Made by a program: the position numbers and the translations under genes
Assembly (NCBI RefSeq): GCF_013391405.1
Contig: NZ_JACBFD010000017.1
Location: 293-60,181 of the forward strand
Length of the DNA: 59,889 bases
Source: Staphylococcus sp. GSSP0090
GTDB lineage: Bacteria > Bacillota > Bacilli > Staphylococcales > Staphylococcaceae
Direction: 5' to 3'
Notes under the pieces: model-generated
What the model saw: the letters and a program-made list of their open reading frames with translations, nothing else
What the model was told of the DNA's origin: nothing
The model's database searches: none
In this document: positions 24,178 to 33,245 of the stretch, piece by piece
Layout of the letters: each line of letters opens with the position of its first letter
Position numbering within the stretch: the first letter of the stretch is position 1

Positions 24178-24396
24178 TCCCGTTATAACGAAGAGTCAGT
24201 TTTTATCAGAATAATTCTTACAGGAAAGAGTACGATAGAAAAAACAAATCCCAAAAGCTTAAAAGGGTTTTGAGATTTGCGTTAAAGTATTGATATTATT
24301 ATCTTGATAATTGGTAGTAATATAATGTGCAAAGCTCACATGTTATATAAAAACAACGCAGTTATTAGTTAATATTTAGTACGTTTAATACAGTCT

Positions 24397-25701
24397 TTAT
24401 AAATGTACATTGTCTTTTGCATAATGGAATAATTGTTTCTTTTCACTCATAAATAATTGCACAAATGTAAGGATACCAATTTTACCGATAAGCATTGTTG
24501 CAATAATAATGATTTTGGTTGCAGTACCGTAATCAGTTGTGAAATTCATGCTCAAACCTACAGTGCCGAACGCAGAAATCACTTCAAATAACACCGTCGT
24601 ATAAGCTGTATGGGGATTCAGCATACACACTATAAACGATATGCTTAACACAAATATCGTTGCTAAAAGTGTAATGGTCACAGCAATTTTAAGTGTACGT
24701 TCAGGTATAGATTTTTTAAATATAGCTGGATGGTTCTCATTTCTTAATGTACTTTTAATAAATAATAACGTCAGAACTAAGCTCGTTACTTTGATACCAC
24801 CAGCAGAACTGATGGGTGCACCACCGATAAACATAAATAACATCATCATCATAGATGTAGATACAGAAATGTGACTGATATCAACAGTGTTAAATCCAGC
24901 CGTACGTGTTGTGACCGATTGGAAAAATGAAGCGCCTATTTTCTCTGTTATGAATAAATGATGTAATGTGGATGGATATTCTAAAATGAAAAAAAGTACG
25001 GTACCGGCTATGATTAATATTAAAGTTGTACTCAAAACAATTTTAGAATGTAATTTAAGTTTTGTTAATTTTTGAGTTGTGACTAAATCAAAAAATACGA
25101 GTGGACCGATGCCGCCCATAATAATTAATAAAGGCACAGTAATGGTAATGATGGGATCATTCACCGTACTCATTAAGTTATCTTTAAATAGCGCAAACCC
25201 AGCATTATTAAAAGCAGATACAGAAGTAAACATGCTTAAAAATATCCCTTTACCTATCCCATATTTCGGAATAAAAGATAATGCCATACATAATGCACCT
25301 ATTATTTCAGTTGCGAAGCTATAGAAAATAAATTGTAAGATTAAGCGAATCATGCCTCCAGGTGTATCGATATTCCACATTGTCATGACAAGGTAACGGT
25401 TCTTAATACTAATACGCTTATTTATTAAGATAAAAGTTGAAAGTGTAACAGTGACAATCCCTAATCCTCCGATTTGTATAAGTGACATTATGATTGTGTC
25501 ACCTAACCAATTAAACTGAGATGAAACATCGACGGTGGCTAATCCAGTCACAGTAAAAGCGCTAGCTGCTATGAAAAATGCATCTACAAAATCCAGTGGG
25601 CGTTTACCAGTGACTGGTAAGTATAATAATAATGCGCCTATGAGTGTTGTTGTTATAAAGAGTAATAGGTAAAAATATAAAGGCTTATTTAATATTTTCA
25701 T
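24397..25701 (-). CDS. ktrB: KtrB/KtrD-type potassium uptake membrane subunit
   Basis: A 434-residue K+ channel-like protein with four M1-P-M2 repeats. The selectivity-filter glycines are visible in TVTGLATVD, FNNAGFAL, TRTAGFNTV and GTVGLSMN. Members need a cytoplasmic KtrA/KtrC ring (not in this window) for K+/Na+-coupled uptake during osmotic stress. KtrB and KtrD of Staphylococcus are hard to tell apart by eye. Its own transcription unit. Confidence 0.9.
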   Translation of the reverse strand: MKILNKPLYFYLLLFITTTLIGALLLYLPVTGKRPLDFVDAFFIAASAFTVTGLATVDVSSQFNWLGDTIIMSLIQIGGLGIVTVTLSTFILINKRISIKNRYLVMTMWNIDTPGGMIRLILQFIFYSFATEIIGALCMALSFIPKYGIGKGIFLSMFTSVSAFNNAGFALFKDNLMSTVNDPIITITVPLLIIMGGIGPLVFFDLVTTQKLTKLKLHSKIVLSTTLILIIAGTVLFFILEYPSTLHHLFITEKIGASFFQSVTTRTAGFNTVDISHISVSTSMMMMLFMFIGGAPISSAGGIKVTSLVLTLLFIKSTLRNENHPAIFKKSIPERTLKIAVTITLLATIFVLSISFIVCMLNPHTAYTTVLFEVISAFGTVGLSMNFTTDYGTATKIIIIATMLIGKIGILTFVQLFMSEKKQLFHYAKDNVHL

Positions 25702-25797
25702 GGTTCATTTCCTTTACTATTTTAATCAATTGTATTTTATACCCATAATTTTAAAAAGCAAGTAAATTTTAAAAAAAACTTTTTGAATTTAAAAAAC

Positions 25798-25829
25798 CAG
25801 AACCGTCATATAGTTTTAACGATTCTGGA
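25798..25829. terminator. Hairpin after the poly-glutamate hydrolase-like gene
   Basis: CCAGAA(C/T)CGT / A(A)CGATTCTGG stem, 12 bases beyond the stop at 25841 on the minus strand, with a T-rich tail there. Confidence 0.65.
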
Positions 25830-25840
25830 TAAGACACATA

Positions 25841-26587
25841 TTAATTTTTGTTCGTTTGTTCTTTGATACCTTTTGTCACAGCTTCAGCAAAGTCGTATAT
25901 TGATTGTTTATAATCGTTGGTATTTTCTCGTGTTTTTCTATCAAGTCGGCCATGATCAAAAAAAGATTTACGATACTGAGTTGAAATTTCAAGTTGAACG
26001 CCTGACCCCGTATCGTTTTTATTGATGATATTTTTGCTAGAATCCCCGTTAACGTAGTTAGGACTCTTTTCAACGTTAAATCCTTCACTTTCGAGTGCTT
26101 TAGAAATTGATTTGGCCATATCCTTATCTTTTCCACCGATATATACAACTTTTTTCTGTTCTTGTATACCGTGGATGGAAATCGATTCGTTAGATTGGTT
26201 TGTTAATTTAATGAGCTTTGGATCATCAAAACGCGTAGAGGTAATGTGTAATTTTTGATTGTTCGATGTCATTAATCCTTCGAAACTATATAAATTATAA
26301 TCACCTTTTTTAGAAATAAGTTTTGCTAATTCTGATGTACCAGGTTCAATGCCCCCGCCGTGAATCGCTGTAACGAGTATATCTTTGTTCTTTGTTGTTT
26401 TGGTATTTGTCTGCCAATCACGATGTTCTTTAGTATCTGATTTAAGTTCAGTGAAATTTTTATAATAATCTTGATTTTGTGGTTGGTCGTTTTTCCAAAC
26501 ATATAAGAAATACAGTGACGCGAGAATAATTCCCACAATAAGCAACATGACTAAATAATATAAATAAGAATTAAATTCGTTTTTCAT
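25841..26587 (-). CDS. Poly-gamma-glutamate hydrolase-like (DUF867) protein
   Basis: A 248-residue membrane-anchored protein: helix 9-29, then an extracytoplasmic domain. DILVTAIHGGGIEPGTSELA (about 68-88) is the zinc-binding motif of the PghP/YjqB family of phage and bacterial poly-gamma-glutamate hydrolases (carboxypeptidase-like fold), with SISIHG and GVQLEIS as further active-site regions. The type enzyme degrades capsule polymer; with an N-terminal anchor this one probably acts at the cell surface. No pgs/cap genes are near. Confidence 0.8.
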   Translation of the reverse strand: MKNEFNSYLYYLVMLLIVGIILASLYFLYVWKNDQPQNQDYYKNFTELKSDTKEHRDWQTNTKTTKNKDILVTAIHGGGIEPGTSELAKLISKKGDYNLYSFEGLMTSNNQKLHITSTRFDDPKLIKLTNQSNESISIHGIQEQKKVVYIGGKDKDMAKSISKALESEGFNVEKSPNYVNGDSSKNIINKNDTGSGVQLEISTQYRKSFFDHGRLDRKTRENTNDYKQSIYDFAEAVTKGIKEQTNKN

Positions 26588-26767
26588 AATACTCCCTTTT
26601 TAAGCATAGTTGTAATTATGAAATTATAACAGAAAACATACATTAAGCGTGTCATATATTTATTACAATATTGTTACTTTGGTATTAATATAGTGGTAAA
26701 CAATAGACAATGAATCAATTATAAAAATAAGAGATTACGAAAAGGACGCCACGAGCCATTTTTGAAA

Positions 26768-27142
26768 TTAAACTTCTTTTACTGCAAAATAGTTGTTTTC
26801 TTCATCTGAAAAATTAAAAACGCGTCCCATAGGCAATGTCATCACGTCACCAACAGTCACTTCGTTATCTTTCAGACGGTTAAATAATGCATCAAAAGCC
26901 GTAGTAGCAAAAATTAAAGATGGTGTTTCAGTACTCACACCCATATCCATTTCATCTACTTTAGCTTTGTCCTGTAACACAATGGCTGTTTGTGCCTCGT
27001 CATTTGGAGCTAATTTAACTACACGCATTTGCATTTCTTCGGTATCTTCGACTACTTTAAAATCTAGATTTTCAGTCCAAAAAGTAATTGCCTTATCATG
27101 ATCATAAACATAAATCATTACTTCATCTAATCTTTGAATCAT
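26768..27142 (-). CDS. VOC-family (glyoxalase-like) protein
   Basis: A 124-residue vicinal-oxygen-chelate protein: two beta-alpha-beta-beta-beta modules, LDEVMIYVYDHDKAITFWTENLDFKVVED and PSLIFATTAFDALFNRLKD, ending FNFSDEENNYFAVKEV with a conserved Glu position. Substrate unknown (glyoxalase, dioxygenase or resistance type). Divergent from the AHSA1 gene at 27336. Confidence 0.88.
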   Translation of the reverse strand: MIQRLDEVMIYVYDHDKAITFWTENLDFKVVEDTEEMQMRVVKLAPNDEAQTAIVLQDKAKVDEMDMGVSTETPSLIFATTAFDALFNRLKDNEVTVGDVMTLPMGRVFNFSDEENNYFAVKEV

Positions 27143-27335
27143 TGTATCGCCTCCGTAAGTGTTATTACTTAATTTTAAGTATATAAAATAAAGTTAGTAA
27201 AACAAAACAATTAACAGTACAACAGTACAAATGATGTAACGGTAAATAATCATAAAATAGCTTGTTATGTGCAAATGATGCCAAACATATGTAATATTCA
27301 AGTTGTATTACAAAGATGGGAAGGATGTGTGTGGA

Positions 27336-27740
27336 TTGGATATCGTAACAAAAATGCAAGTTAATGTGCCAAAAGCAACAGTGTTTGAAGCCTTTATAAA
27401 CCCAACGAAAATTGGCGGATTTTGGTTCTCTTCTAGTTCTGAAAGATGGGAACAAGGTAAAACTATAACGCTTCGTTATGAAGAATATAATGCCGAATTA
27501 AATATCAACATAGAGCTTGTGGAGGAGAATGAACTAATCGTATTTACATGGGGTGCGCATACAGTATCTATTCGATTTGAAGATAGTGGAGTGAATACCA
27601 TTGTAACAACAACTGAAAAAGACTTTGATACACATGATGTTGAGCGCTTATTAGGTCAAAAAGAGGGTTGGGTCTATATGCTCAGTTGTTTGAAAGCATA
27701 TTTAGAACATGGCGTTACCATTAGAGCAGCAATTTTATAG
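27336..27740 (+). CDS. AHSA1/SRPBCC-domain protein
   Basis: A 134-residue protein of the activator-of-Hsp90-ATPase-like (SRPBCC) family: VPKATVFEAFINPTKIGGFW, LRYEEYNAELNINI, LGQKEGWVYMLSCLKAYLEHG. TTG 27336 gives the family's usual N-terminus (MDIVTK...) behind AAGGATG; a GTG three codons earlier is the alternative. Binds an unknown hydrophobic ligand. Terminator about 27752-27800. Confidence 0.82.
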   Translation: MDIVTKMQVNVPKATVFEAFINPTKIGGFWFSSSSERWEQGKTITLRYEEYNAELNINIELVEENELIVFTWGAHTVSIRFEDSGVNTIVTTTEKDFDTHDVERLLGQKEGWVYMLSCLKAYLEHGVTIRAAIL

Positions 27741-27751
27741 TGAAAATGATT

Positions 27752-27800
27752 GAGCAAGAACTAGAAATCTAAATTCATTAGGTGACTATCTTGCTCTTTT
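27752..27800 (+). terminator. Long-loop terminator
   Basis: GAGCAAGA / TCTTGCTC arms with a long loop, followed by TTTTTAAAT, after the AHSA1 gene. Confidence 0.5.
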
Positions 27801-28199
27801 TAAATAAGTAAAAGATGCCGTGTAATTTCTTATAAGATAATTTAGAAAGTTATCTAAAGTTTTGTGTAGTTTATCAACATGAATTATGAATTCAAACAAC
27901 TTATAATTAGTATTTCGCAAAACGTTACATTATATATTTCACTTTATAATAGTTGTTTTTATGATACTATTTATTAAAAAAGGAGGTTGATTGTTATTGG
28001 AAATAATATTTATTTTAACTCAATAGAATTATATATCTTTATTGGTTGGGAGAATTGAGTACTAATTAAGTGCAATGAATTAAATAAATATAGAGAAATG
28101 TTAAAAAAGGTCTAGAAAACAATAATAGTGTTTTTTAAATAATCGTAATTTATTACATATCTTAAAAAGAAGTTATGAATGTTCAAAAGGAGTGATTTA
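27801..28199. other. AT-rich gap before the HAD gene
   Basis: About 400 bases of very AT-rich DNA. An AAAAGGAGG at about 27979-27987 is followed only by frames of 9 (MEIIFILTQ) and 23 codons; neither is convincing. No terminator or riboswitch recognised. Confidence 0.4.
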
Positions 28200-28940
28200 A
28201 TGGATGGAAAATTAAAATTAATCATTTTTGATCTAGATAATACTTTATTTCCATTTAATTATTTATGGTTAAAAGCAAATAAAGAAACTTTTAAAGAGTA
28301 CAATTTGTTGAATAATATAGATTATGATAACTTTACGTCATTATATCTAAAATATGATTTACACTTTTGGGAACAACATGATGCAGGATTGATTAATTTA
28401 GATGAATTACGTGAGTTGAGATTGATTAAGACATTAGACCACTTTAGTATCTATATTTCTCATGAAGAAGCTAACAAATATTTTAATACAATTTTTAATA
28501 AACTGCTCTCGAGTATAATGATTAATAAAAAAATGAATAACTTGCTTATAGCTTTAAAAGAAAAGGTAGATATCGCTATTCTAACTAATGGCAAATCTGA
28601 AGAGCAAAATATTAAAATTGATAATCTCGGTATTAGAACAATTTTTGGTAATAATATTTTTATATCGCAAGAGATAGGTTACGAAAAGCCAGATTCCAAT
28701 GCATTTTTAAGTGTTACATCTAAATATAATTGTTCTCCTAAGGAATGTCTTTTTATAGGGGATTCATTTAAAAATGATATTATTGGAGCACTAAATACTG
28801 ATATGAAGGCTATTTTTTTAGCAAACGGTAATGAAAATAAAGTTACTTATAAAAATAATGACTTTTATATATTTGACGATAAAATTGAAGTTTTACTTGA
28901 AAAACTTCTGGATGATAATTATAGGCATTTACTATTTTGA
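28200..28940 (+). CDS. HAD-superfamily hydrolase (YjjG-like)
   Basis: A 246-residue phosphatase; ATG 28200 behind AAAGGAG. Motif I IIFDLDNTLF with nucleophile Asp11 and acid Asp13, motif II LTNG, motif III Lys in GYEKPD, motif IV GDSFKNDIIGA, in the order of cap-type 1 HAD enzymes. Such proteins hydrolyse phosphate from nucleotides or small metabolites; the substrate is not predictable. GC content and codon use are lower than in the flanks, which suggests recent acquisition. Confidence 0.88.
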   Translation: MDGKLKLIIFDLDNTLFPFNYLWLKANKETFKEYNLLNNIDYDNFTSLYLKYDLHFWEQHDAGLINLDELRELRLIKTLDHFSIYISHEEANKYFNTIFNKLLSSIMINKKMNNLLIALKEKVDIAILTNGKSEEQNIKIDNLGIRTIFGNNIFISQEIGYEKPDSNAFLSVTSKYNCSPKECLFIGDSFKNDIIGALNTDMKAIFLANGNENKVTYKNNDFYIFDDKIEVLLEKLLDDNYRHLLF

Positions 28941-28966
28941 GTATTGATTCATATGATATAAATAAG

Positions 28967-29001
28967 CATCAATTTCTATTGGAGTAATATAGAAATTGAT
29001 G
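28967..29001 (+). terminator. Rho-independent terminator
   Basis: CATCAATTTCTAT / ATAGAAATTGATG perfect 13-bp stem followed by TTTATTTGTTTTT, after the HAD gene. Confidence 0.75.
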
Positions 29002-29127
29002 TTTATTTGTTTTTGTAAAATTTTATGGCTAGTAGAGATGCTGTCTTTTGTAATTTACTTATAATTGTGAATAGTAGTAGATAAAGAAAATAAATCGAAT
29101 ATGCTACATTTGTATGAACGTATACAT

Positions 29128-29279
29128 GAGTCTGGGACCTCAGACGCTTTATCATTTAGGCAGTAGTTGACTGAATTGAAAATGCACTTATATTAAGCTT
29201 TTTTCAATCCTAGTCATCCTTGCCGGGGTGGTACTACGAAATCTCTATTAGAAAATTTGATTTCTGTCCCACTCCCTAA
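29128..29279 (-). repeat. Staphylococcal GTGGGACAGAAAT intergenic repeat, copy 1
   Basis: On the minus strand: GGGAGTGGGACAGAAATC, then TAATAGAGATTTCGTAGTA, GGCAAGGATGACTAGGATTG. The same block is at 31347-31430 on the plus strand. Such units are scattered between genes in staphylococcal genomes. No protein; the rest of the 28941-29473 gap holds only the terminator and the hypR promoter. Confidence 0.7.
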
Positions 29280-29433
29280 TCTATTGAATGTTAACTATGT
29301 TTTTAAATACTTATCCATACTTCAATCATTAACATATATTATGAGAAATTATTTTCTAATTTCAATTTAAGTTAAAGAAAAAAGGGAATACCAAAATATA
29401 AACAAAATACTTTTCAAAGTACACAACATATGT

Positions 29434-29464
29434 TTTAATGTAATTATAAAAGTTACAATTAAAG
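29434..29464 (+). promoter_or_regulatory. Putative HypR operator upstream of hypR
   Basis: TTAATGTAATTAT and AAAGTTACAATTAA form an imperfect inverted repeat just before the hypR ribosome site. HypR of S. aureus is known to bind an inverted repeat upstream of its own operon; the match here is by position and symmetry only. Confidence 0.45.
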
Positions 29465-29473
29465 GTGATGCTC

Positions 29474-29908
29474 ATGAATTTAGAGTTTAATATTGCTGTG
29501 CATCTTTTGACATTTTTAGTGAAACATCCAGATGAACGGTATAGTAGTAGTGAATTAGCAGAACGTATTTGTGTTAATCCTGTACAGTTACGCAGAGTCA
29601 CTAGAAAATTGAATGAACAGCAGTACTTGGATGCAAGCCGTGGTAAATACGGAGGCTATCAAATGAATGATCAAACAGGAAGGGTAAATCTTGCAGAGTT
29701 ACTCACTTTATTTAGTGAAGAACGTTCAGACGGACGATTGTTTACGGGTGATGAAGGAAGTGACTGTGAAATTTCCAGGGAAATAGGACATACTATGTCT
29801 AATTTTCATAAAAGAGAGCAAGCCTTACTCATTGATTATTATAAAAATGTAACTATCCATGATGTATTAAATGAAGTATTAAAGGAGGATTCTCATGAAA
29901 CAGTATGA
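29474..29908 (+). CDS. hypR: Rrf2-family redox regulator HypR
   Basis: A 144-residue Rrf2 regulator; ATG 29474 behind AAAGGTG. Winged helix at 10-65 (YSSSELAERICVNPVQLRRVTRKL), no [Fe-S] cysteine triad. Cys33 and Cys98 correspond to Cys33 and Cys99 of S. aureus HypR, which form an intersubunit disulfide under hypochlorite and relieve repression of merA. The gene overlaps merA by 14 bases, the arrangement of the known hypR-merA operon. Confidence 0.88.
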   Translation: MNLEFNIAVHLLTFLVKHPDERYSSSELAERICVNPVQLRRVTRKLNEQQYLDASRGKYGGYQMNDQTGRVNLAELLTLFSEERSDGRLFTGDEGSDCEISREIGHTMSNFHKREQALLIDYYKNVTIHDVLNEVLKEDSHETV

Positions 29909-31217
29909 TTTAGTGATTATAGGATTTGGTAAAGGTGGTAAGACGCTAGCAAAATTTGCTTCAGCGCAAGGTAAAAAGGTAGCAGTCGTTGAAAAATCTA
30001 AAGAAATGTATGGTGGTACTTGTATTAATATTGGCTGTATTCCTTCTAAAACACTTGTACATGAAGGTTTAGAACATGGTTCATTTGATCAAGCATTTTC
30101 AAGAAAAAAAGATGTCGTTAATGCTTTAAACAATAAGAATTATCATAATTTAGCAGATGATGACAACATTGATGTCTTAGATTATACAGCTAAATTCAAA
30201 TCCAATCGTGAAGTGAATTTATCAAATGATCAAGATGAAGTGGTAGACACATTAACTGCTGAACAGGTAGTCATCAATACAGGAGCAAAATCAATAATTC
30301 CTCCGATTGAAGGTGTAGAAAGCTCAAAACATCTATACGATTCTACAGGTATTATGAATTTAGGTTTCCAACCTAAAAAATTAGTCATTATTGGTGGCGG
30401 CTATATTGCATTAGAGTTTGCTTCTATGTTTGCTAATTTTGGTACTGAAGTCACTGTATTAGAACGTGGTAATGATATTATGGCAAGAGAAGATGAAGAT
30501 ATCGTTAAAGAAGTTAAAAAAGACTTAGCAGATAAACAAGTTAAAATTGTTTTAAATGCGAATACAGAAAAATTTGAAGATACTGAAGCAGGTACGCGTG
30601 TTCATACAACAGATGGCACATACGAAGCGGACGCAGTATTACTAGCTACTGGTCGTAAACCAAATACCGATTTAGATCTTGAAAATACAGATATCGACTT
30701 AGGTGACCGTGGTGAAATTAAAGTGAATGAACATCTTCAAACAACTGCACCAAATGTTTATGCATTAGGTGATGTTAAAGGTGGCATGCAGTTCACATAT
30801 ATTTCATTAGATGACTTTAGAATAGTAAAAGATCAATTATTTGGTAACGGTGAACGTTCTACTGAAAATCGTGGCGCTGTACCTTATACGGTATTCATTG
30901 ATCCACCATTATCACGTATTGGTTTAACTGGTAAAGAAGCAAAAGAACAAGGTTATAACATTGTTGAAAATGCTATTCCGGTAAATTCAATTCCTAGACA
31001 CAAAGTTAACAATGATCCAAGAGGATTATTCAAAGCAGTAGTTAATAAAGATGATGAAACCATTTTAGGTGTGACGTTATATGGTAAAGAATCTGAAGAA
31101 ATTATTAATTTAGTAAAATTAGCTATTGATCAAAAATTATCATATAAAGTACTGAACACAAATATTTATACGCATCCAACGATGGTAGAATCATTTAACG
31201 ATTTATTTAATATGTAA
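29895..31217 (+). CDS. merA: Flavoprotein disulfide reductase MerA
   Basis: A 440-residue class I pyridine-nucleotide disulfide oxidoreductase: FAD motif IIGFGKGGKTLA (8-19), redox pair Cys43/Cys48 in GGTCINIGCIPSK, NAD(P)H motif IIGGGYIALEFA, second FAD motif NVYALGDV, dimerisation domain with the HPTMVESF end. Known from S. aureus as hypochlorite-induced MerA protecting against HOCl and macrophage killing; it lacks the extra Cys pairs of true mercuric reductases. AAAGGAGG lies inside hypR. Ends in the terminator at 31278-31316. Confidence 0.9.
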   Translation: MKQYDLVIIGFGKGGKTLAKFASAQGKKVAVVEKSKEMYGGTCINIGCIPSKTLVHEGLEHGSFDQAFSRKKDVVNALNNKNYHNLADDDNIDVLDYTAKFKSNREVNLSNDQDEVVDTLTAEQVVINTGAKSIIPPIEGVESSKHLYDSTGIMNLGFQPKKLVIIGGGYIALEFASMFANFGTEVTVLERGNDIMAREDEDIVKEVKKDLADKQVKIVLNANTEKFEDTEAGTRVHTTDGTYEADAVLLATGRKPNTDLDLENTDIDLGDRGEIKVNEHLQTTAPNVYALGDVKGGMQFTYISLDDFRIVKDQLFGNGERSTENRGAVPYTVFIDPPLSRIGLTGKEAKEQGYNIVENAIPVNSIPRHKVNNDPRGLFKAVVNKDDETILGVTLYGKESEEIINLVKLAIDQKLSYKVLNTNIYTHPTMVESFNDLFNM

Positions 31218-31277
31218 TAGAATTTATAGTTGAAATTCGATAATTCAATAAAAGGATATTAAAAAGCTTAGAACGTA

Positions 31278-31316
31278 GACAACCCCTTCGCATCAATTTG
31301 CGAAGGGGTTGTCTAT
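31278..31316 (+). terminator. Rho-independent terminator of hypR-merA
   Basis: GACAACCCCTTCGCA / TGCGAAGGGGTTGTC perfect 15-bp stem followed by TATTTTC. Confidence 0.85.
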
Positions 31317-31346
31317 TTTCAATACATAGGTTTTCAAAATAGTAGT

Positions 31347-31625
31347 GGGAGTGGGACAGAAATCAATCTTTCTAATAGAGATTTCGTAGTCCTACCTGTG
31401 CAATCAAGGTAAGGATGACTAGAATTGAAATGTTTACTTGAGCTGAAGCTCATGCATAAGTTTCACTAAAATTTTTCTGTGGCAGTGATTTATGCCAACG
31501 TTTGCAGGAATAGCACTAGCCGAAGACTACAGGCTAAGGCAACACCCGCGGAATATGTGCATAAAAAACTGCCGACAAAGTCCGGAGACTTTGTCGGCAG
31601 TCTGATTCGCAGTGCTATTATTAGT
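31347..31625 (+). repeat. Intergenic repeat, copy 2, with GC-rich hairpin
   Basis: Begins GGAGTGGGACAGAAATCAA and matches the unit at 29128-29279 over about 80 bases. It continues into a GC-rich segment (CCGAAGACTACAGGC...ACCCGCGG) and a perfect stem CTGCCGACAAAGTC / GACTTTGTCGGCAG (31569-31600). A related hairpin is at 39692-39724. No protein coding. Possibly a small RNA or composite mobile repeat. Confidence 0.6.
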
Positions 31626-31646
31626 TCCGAGATTTTTTGCAGTAGG

Positions 31647-31826
31647 TTAACTAACTAATACTCTAATTATCTGTCCAACAAGGTAAAATGCACCAATAAT
31701 GATACAAACTACCCCGATACTTATATAACTTTGTTTTTTGCCAACACCTTCTTTTTTAGAAGTCTGTTGATTTATGACAAGTAACACAATACCGATAATG
31801 ATGAGTATAATTGAACCAATCCACAT
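31647..31826 (-). CDS. Small two-helix membrane protein
   Basis: A 59-residue protein starting at ATG 31826 behind AGGAGG: MWIGSIILIIIGIVLLVI, polar loop NQQTSKKEGVGKKQ, second helix to RVLVS. Short proteins of this kind are common in staphylococci; function unknown. Confidence 0.65.
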   Translation of the reverse strand: MWIGSIILIIIGIVLLVINQQTSKKEGVGKKQSYISIGVVCIIIGAFYLVGQIIRVLVS

Positions 31827-32120
31827 AATATGTCGCCTCCTAATCAATAGTCATGATTCATTGAGCTGGGTAATAACGTTCTGACCCTATTTATATATAT
31901 TTACCCGCCAATCGCTATTTATTAACGTGGACAATGTTTCTTTCCATTTATGTAGTTAGATATGCTTTATAAAAAGATTAATAAATATGTAGAAACATCA
32001 ATAGATTGCCATGATAGTCATTCGTTTTATGAGATTCATGTTAAAATAAATATTATATAATAATGTATATATAACGATGTGATTTGTAGTTATTGAAAAT
32101 GATTTTAGAAGGTGTGCTAA

Positions 32121-32540
32121 ATGGATATAAAATATGAACATCAGTTTGATATAAATGATGTAGATGAACTTGTTCGCATTTATCATAAGAACCGTTGGTA
32201 TGGACATCATCAAGAAGAAGTCATTACACTATTTAATACGGCGACACATGTCGTTATTGCAAAAAGTGAAGGCAAAGTGATTGGTTTTGCCAGAGCAATG
32301 TCGGATGGTGTATTTAATGCTACGATTTATGACGTTTTAGTTGATGTCGCTTATCAATCTAAAGGAATTGGATATCGAATTGTTAATGAAATGGTGGCAT
32401 ATCTAGGTAGTTTATCTTGTATTCAGCTGATCGCAAATACAGAGACTGAACCTTTTTATGAACAACTTGGTTTTCGTAAATTAAAAACGGGCATGGCTAT
32501 CTATATGAGTTCAAAATTAAAAGATGAGTATACTGTTTAA
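32121..32540 (+). CDS. GNAT-family N-acetyltransferase
   Basis: A 139-residue acetyltransferase: GKVIGFARAMSDGVFNATIYDVLVDVAYQSKGIGYRIV contains the core strands and the acetyl-CoA loop; EPFYEQLGFRKL is the C-terminal motif. AGAAGG ribosome site. The terminator hairpin (GATGAGTATACTG / GTATACTCATC) begins within the last codons. Substrate unknown. Confidence 0.87.
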   Translation: MDIKYEHQFDINDVDELVRIYHKNRWYGHHQEEVITLFNTATHVVIAKSEGKVIGFARAMSDGVFNATIYDVLVDVAYQSKGIGYRIVNEMVAYLGSLSCIQLIANTETEPFYEQLGFRKLKTGMAIYMSSKLKDEYTV

Positions 32541-32581
32541 TTCATAACAGGTATACTCATCTTTTTGTTGTGTAAAGAAGA

Positions 32582-32806
32582 TTATAAAAGATTGTGACTC
32601 ACGTCCTCGTAAGTATAATTTTTAAGTAAAGAACAACCGAGTGGATGTTGTCCATTGTCTACATAGTGATTAATTTCTTCAAGGACATCTAAAATTTCAT
32701 ATTCTGGTGTCGTAATATCGAATGTATATTTAAATAATTGCTTTTTGTCGGAAAGGACAGTTGCGATAAGTTCATCATTGTGCATTTTATAATTTATTAA
32801 TTGCAT
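32582..32806 (-). CDS. Family H small soluble protein
   Basis: A 74-residue protein, MQLINYKMHNDELIATVLSD..., with FKYTFDIT, an acidic helix and DNGQHPLG; the first 60 residues align with the protein at 10321-10503. This copy lies 21 kb away in ordinary surroundings, so the family is not confined to the cassette region. Function unknown. Confidence 0.65.
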   Translation of the reverse strand: MQLINYKMHNDELIATVLSDKKQLFKYTFDITTPEYEILDVLEEINHYVDNGQHPLGCSLLKNYTYEDVSHNLL

Positions 32807-33100
32807 CTTTATCCCTCGCTTATATTATAGTTTAGTTCATTTAGAACAATGCTTTAAATGAGAATGAGTTTCAATTTATTTCTGATTAGATTATAATAAT
32901 TATAATCTACTAAGGATTATACATTAAAATTCATAAAATGTAGAGGGTTTTGACTCGAAAATGTTAGATAAAATGTAAAATTTCACATGTAAACGCATGC
33001 AATAGGCTTTGTTAATAATAATTATTTTAAACTAAATAAATAGATGTACTGCTTGTAATCTTTAGTGTAATTTGCTAAGATGTAATTAATCGAATAAAGC

Positions 33101-33191
33101 TTTCTAGGGTTCCGCAAGGATATGACTTTGGTCTGGACCGAGAGAAAGCCACATATTTATATGTGACACGGAAGGATAAAAGCCTGGGAGA
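33101..33191 (+). ncRNA. Guanidine-I riboswitch (ykkC class)
   Basis: TCTAGGGTTCCG, CTGGACCGAGAGAAA and ACGGAAGGATAAAAGCCTGGGA are the conserved blocks of the ykkC/guanidine-I aptamer. The 3' strand of P1 (CCTGGGA) is also the 5' arm of the terminator at 33181-33217, so guanidinium binding should prevent terminator formation and switch on the SMR genes downstream. The mechanism is inferred from the overlap. Confidence 0.93.
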
Positions 33192-33222
33192 TAGTAATTA
33201 ACACTATCTCCCAGGCTTTTTT
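33181..33222 (+). terminator. Riboswitch-controlled terminator
   Basis: AGCCTGGGAGATAGT / ACTATCTCCCAGGCT perfect 15-bp stem followed by TTTTTTT, 24 bases before the first SMR gene. Confidence 0.9.
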
Positions 33223-33245
33223 TATTTTATAAGGAGGGCATAGAA

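Noticed and set aside
26793..27101. 102-codon plus-strand frame opposite the VOC gene
   Set aside because: It is the antisense shadow of a well-supported gene and has no ribosome site.
27979..28054. Leader peptide of 9 or 23 codons before the HAD gene
   Set aside because: A GGAGG is present but spacing fits neither frame well, and no attenuator structure follows.
29895..31217. Mercuric reductase in a mer operon
   Set aside because: No other mer genes, no C-terminal vicinal cysteines, and the HypR regulator overlaps it; it is the HOCl-linked MerA.
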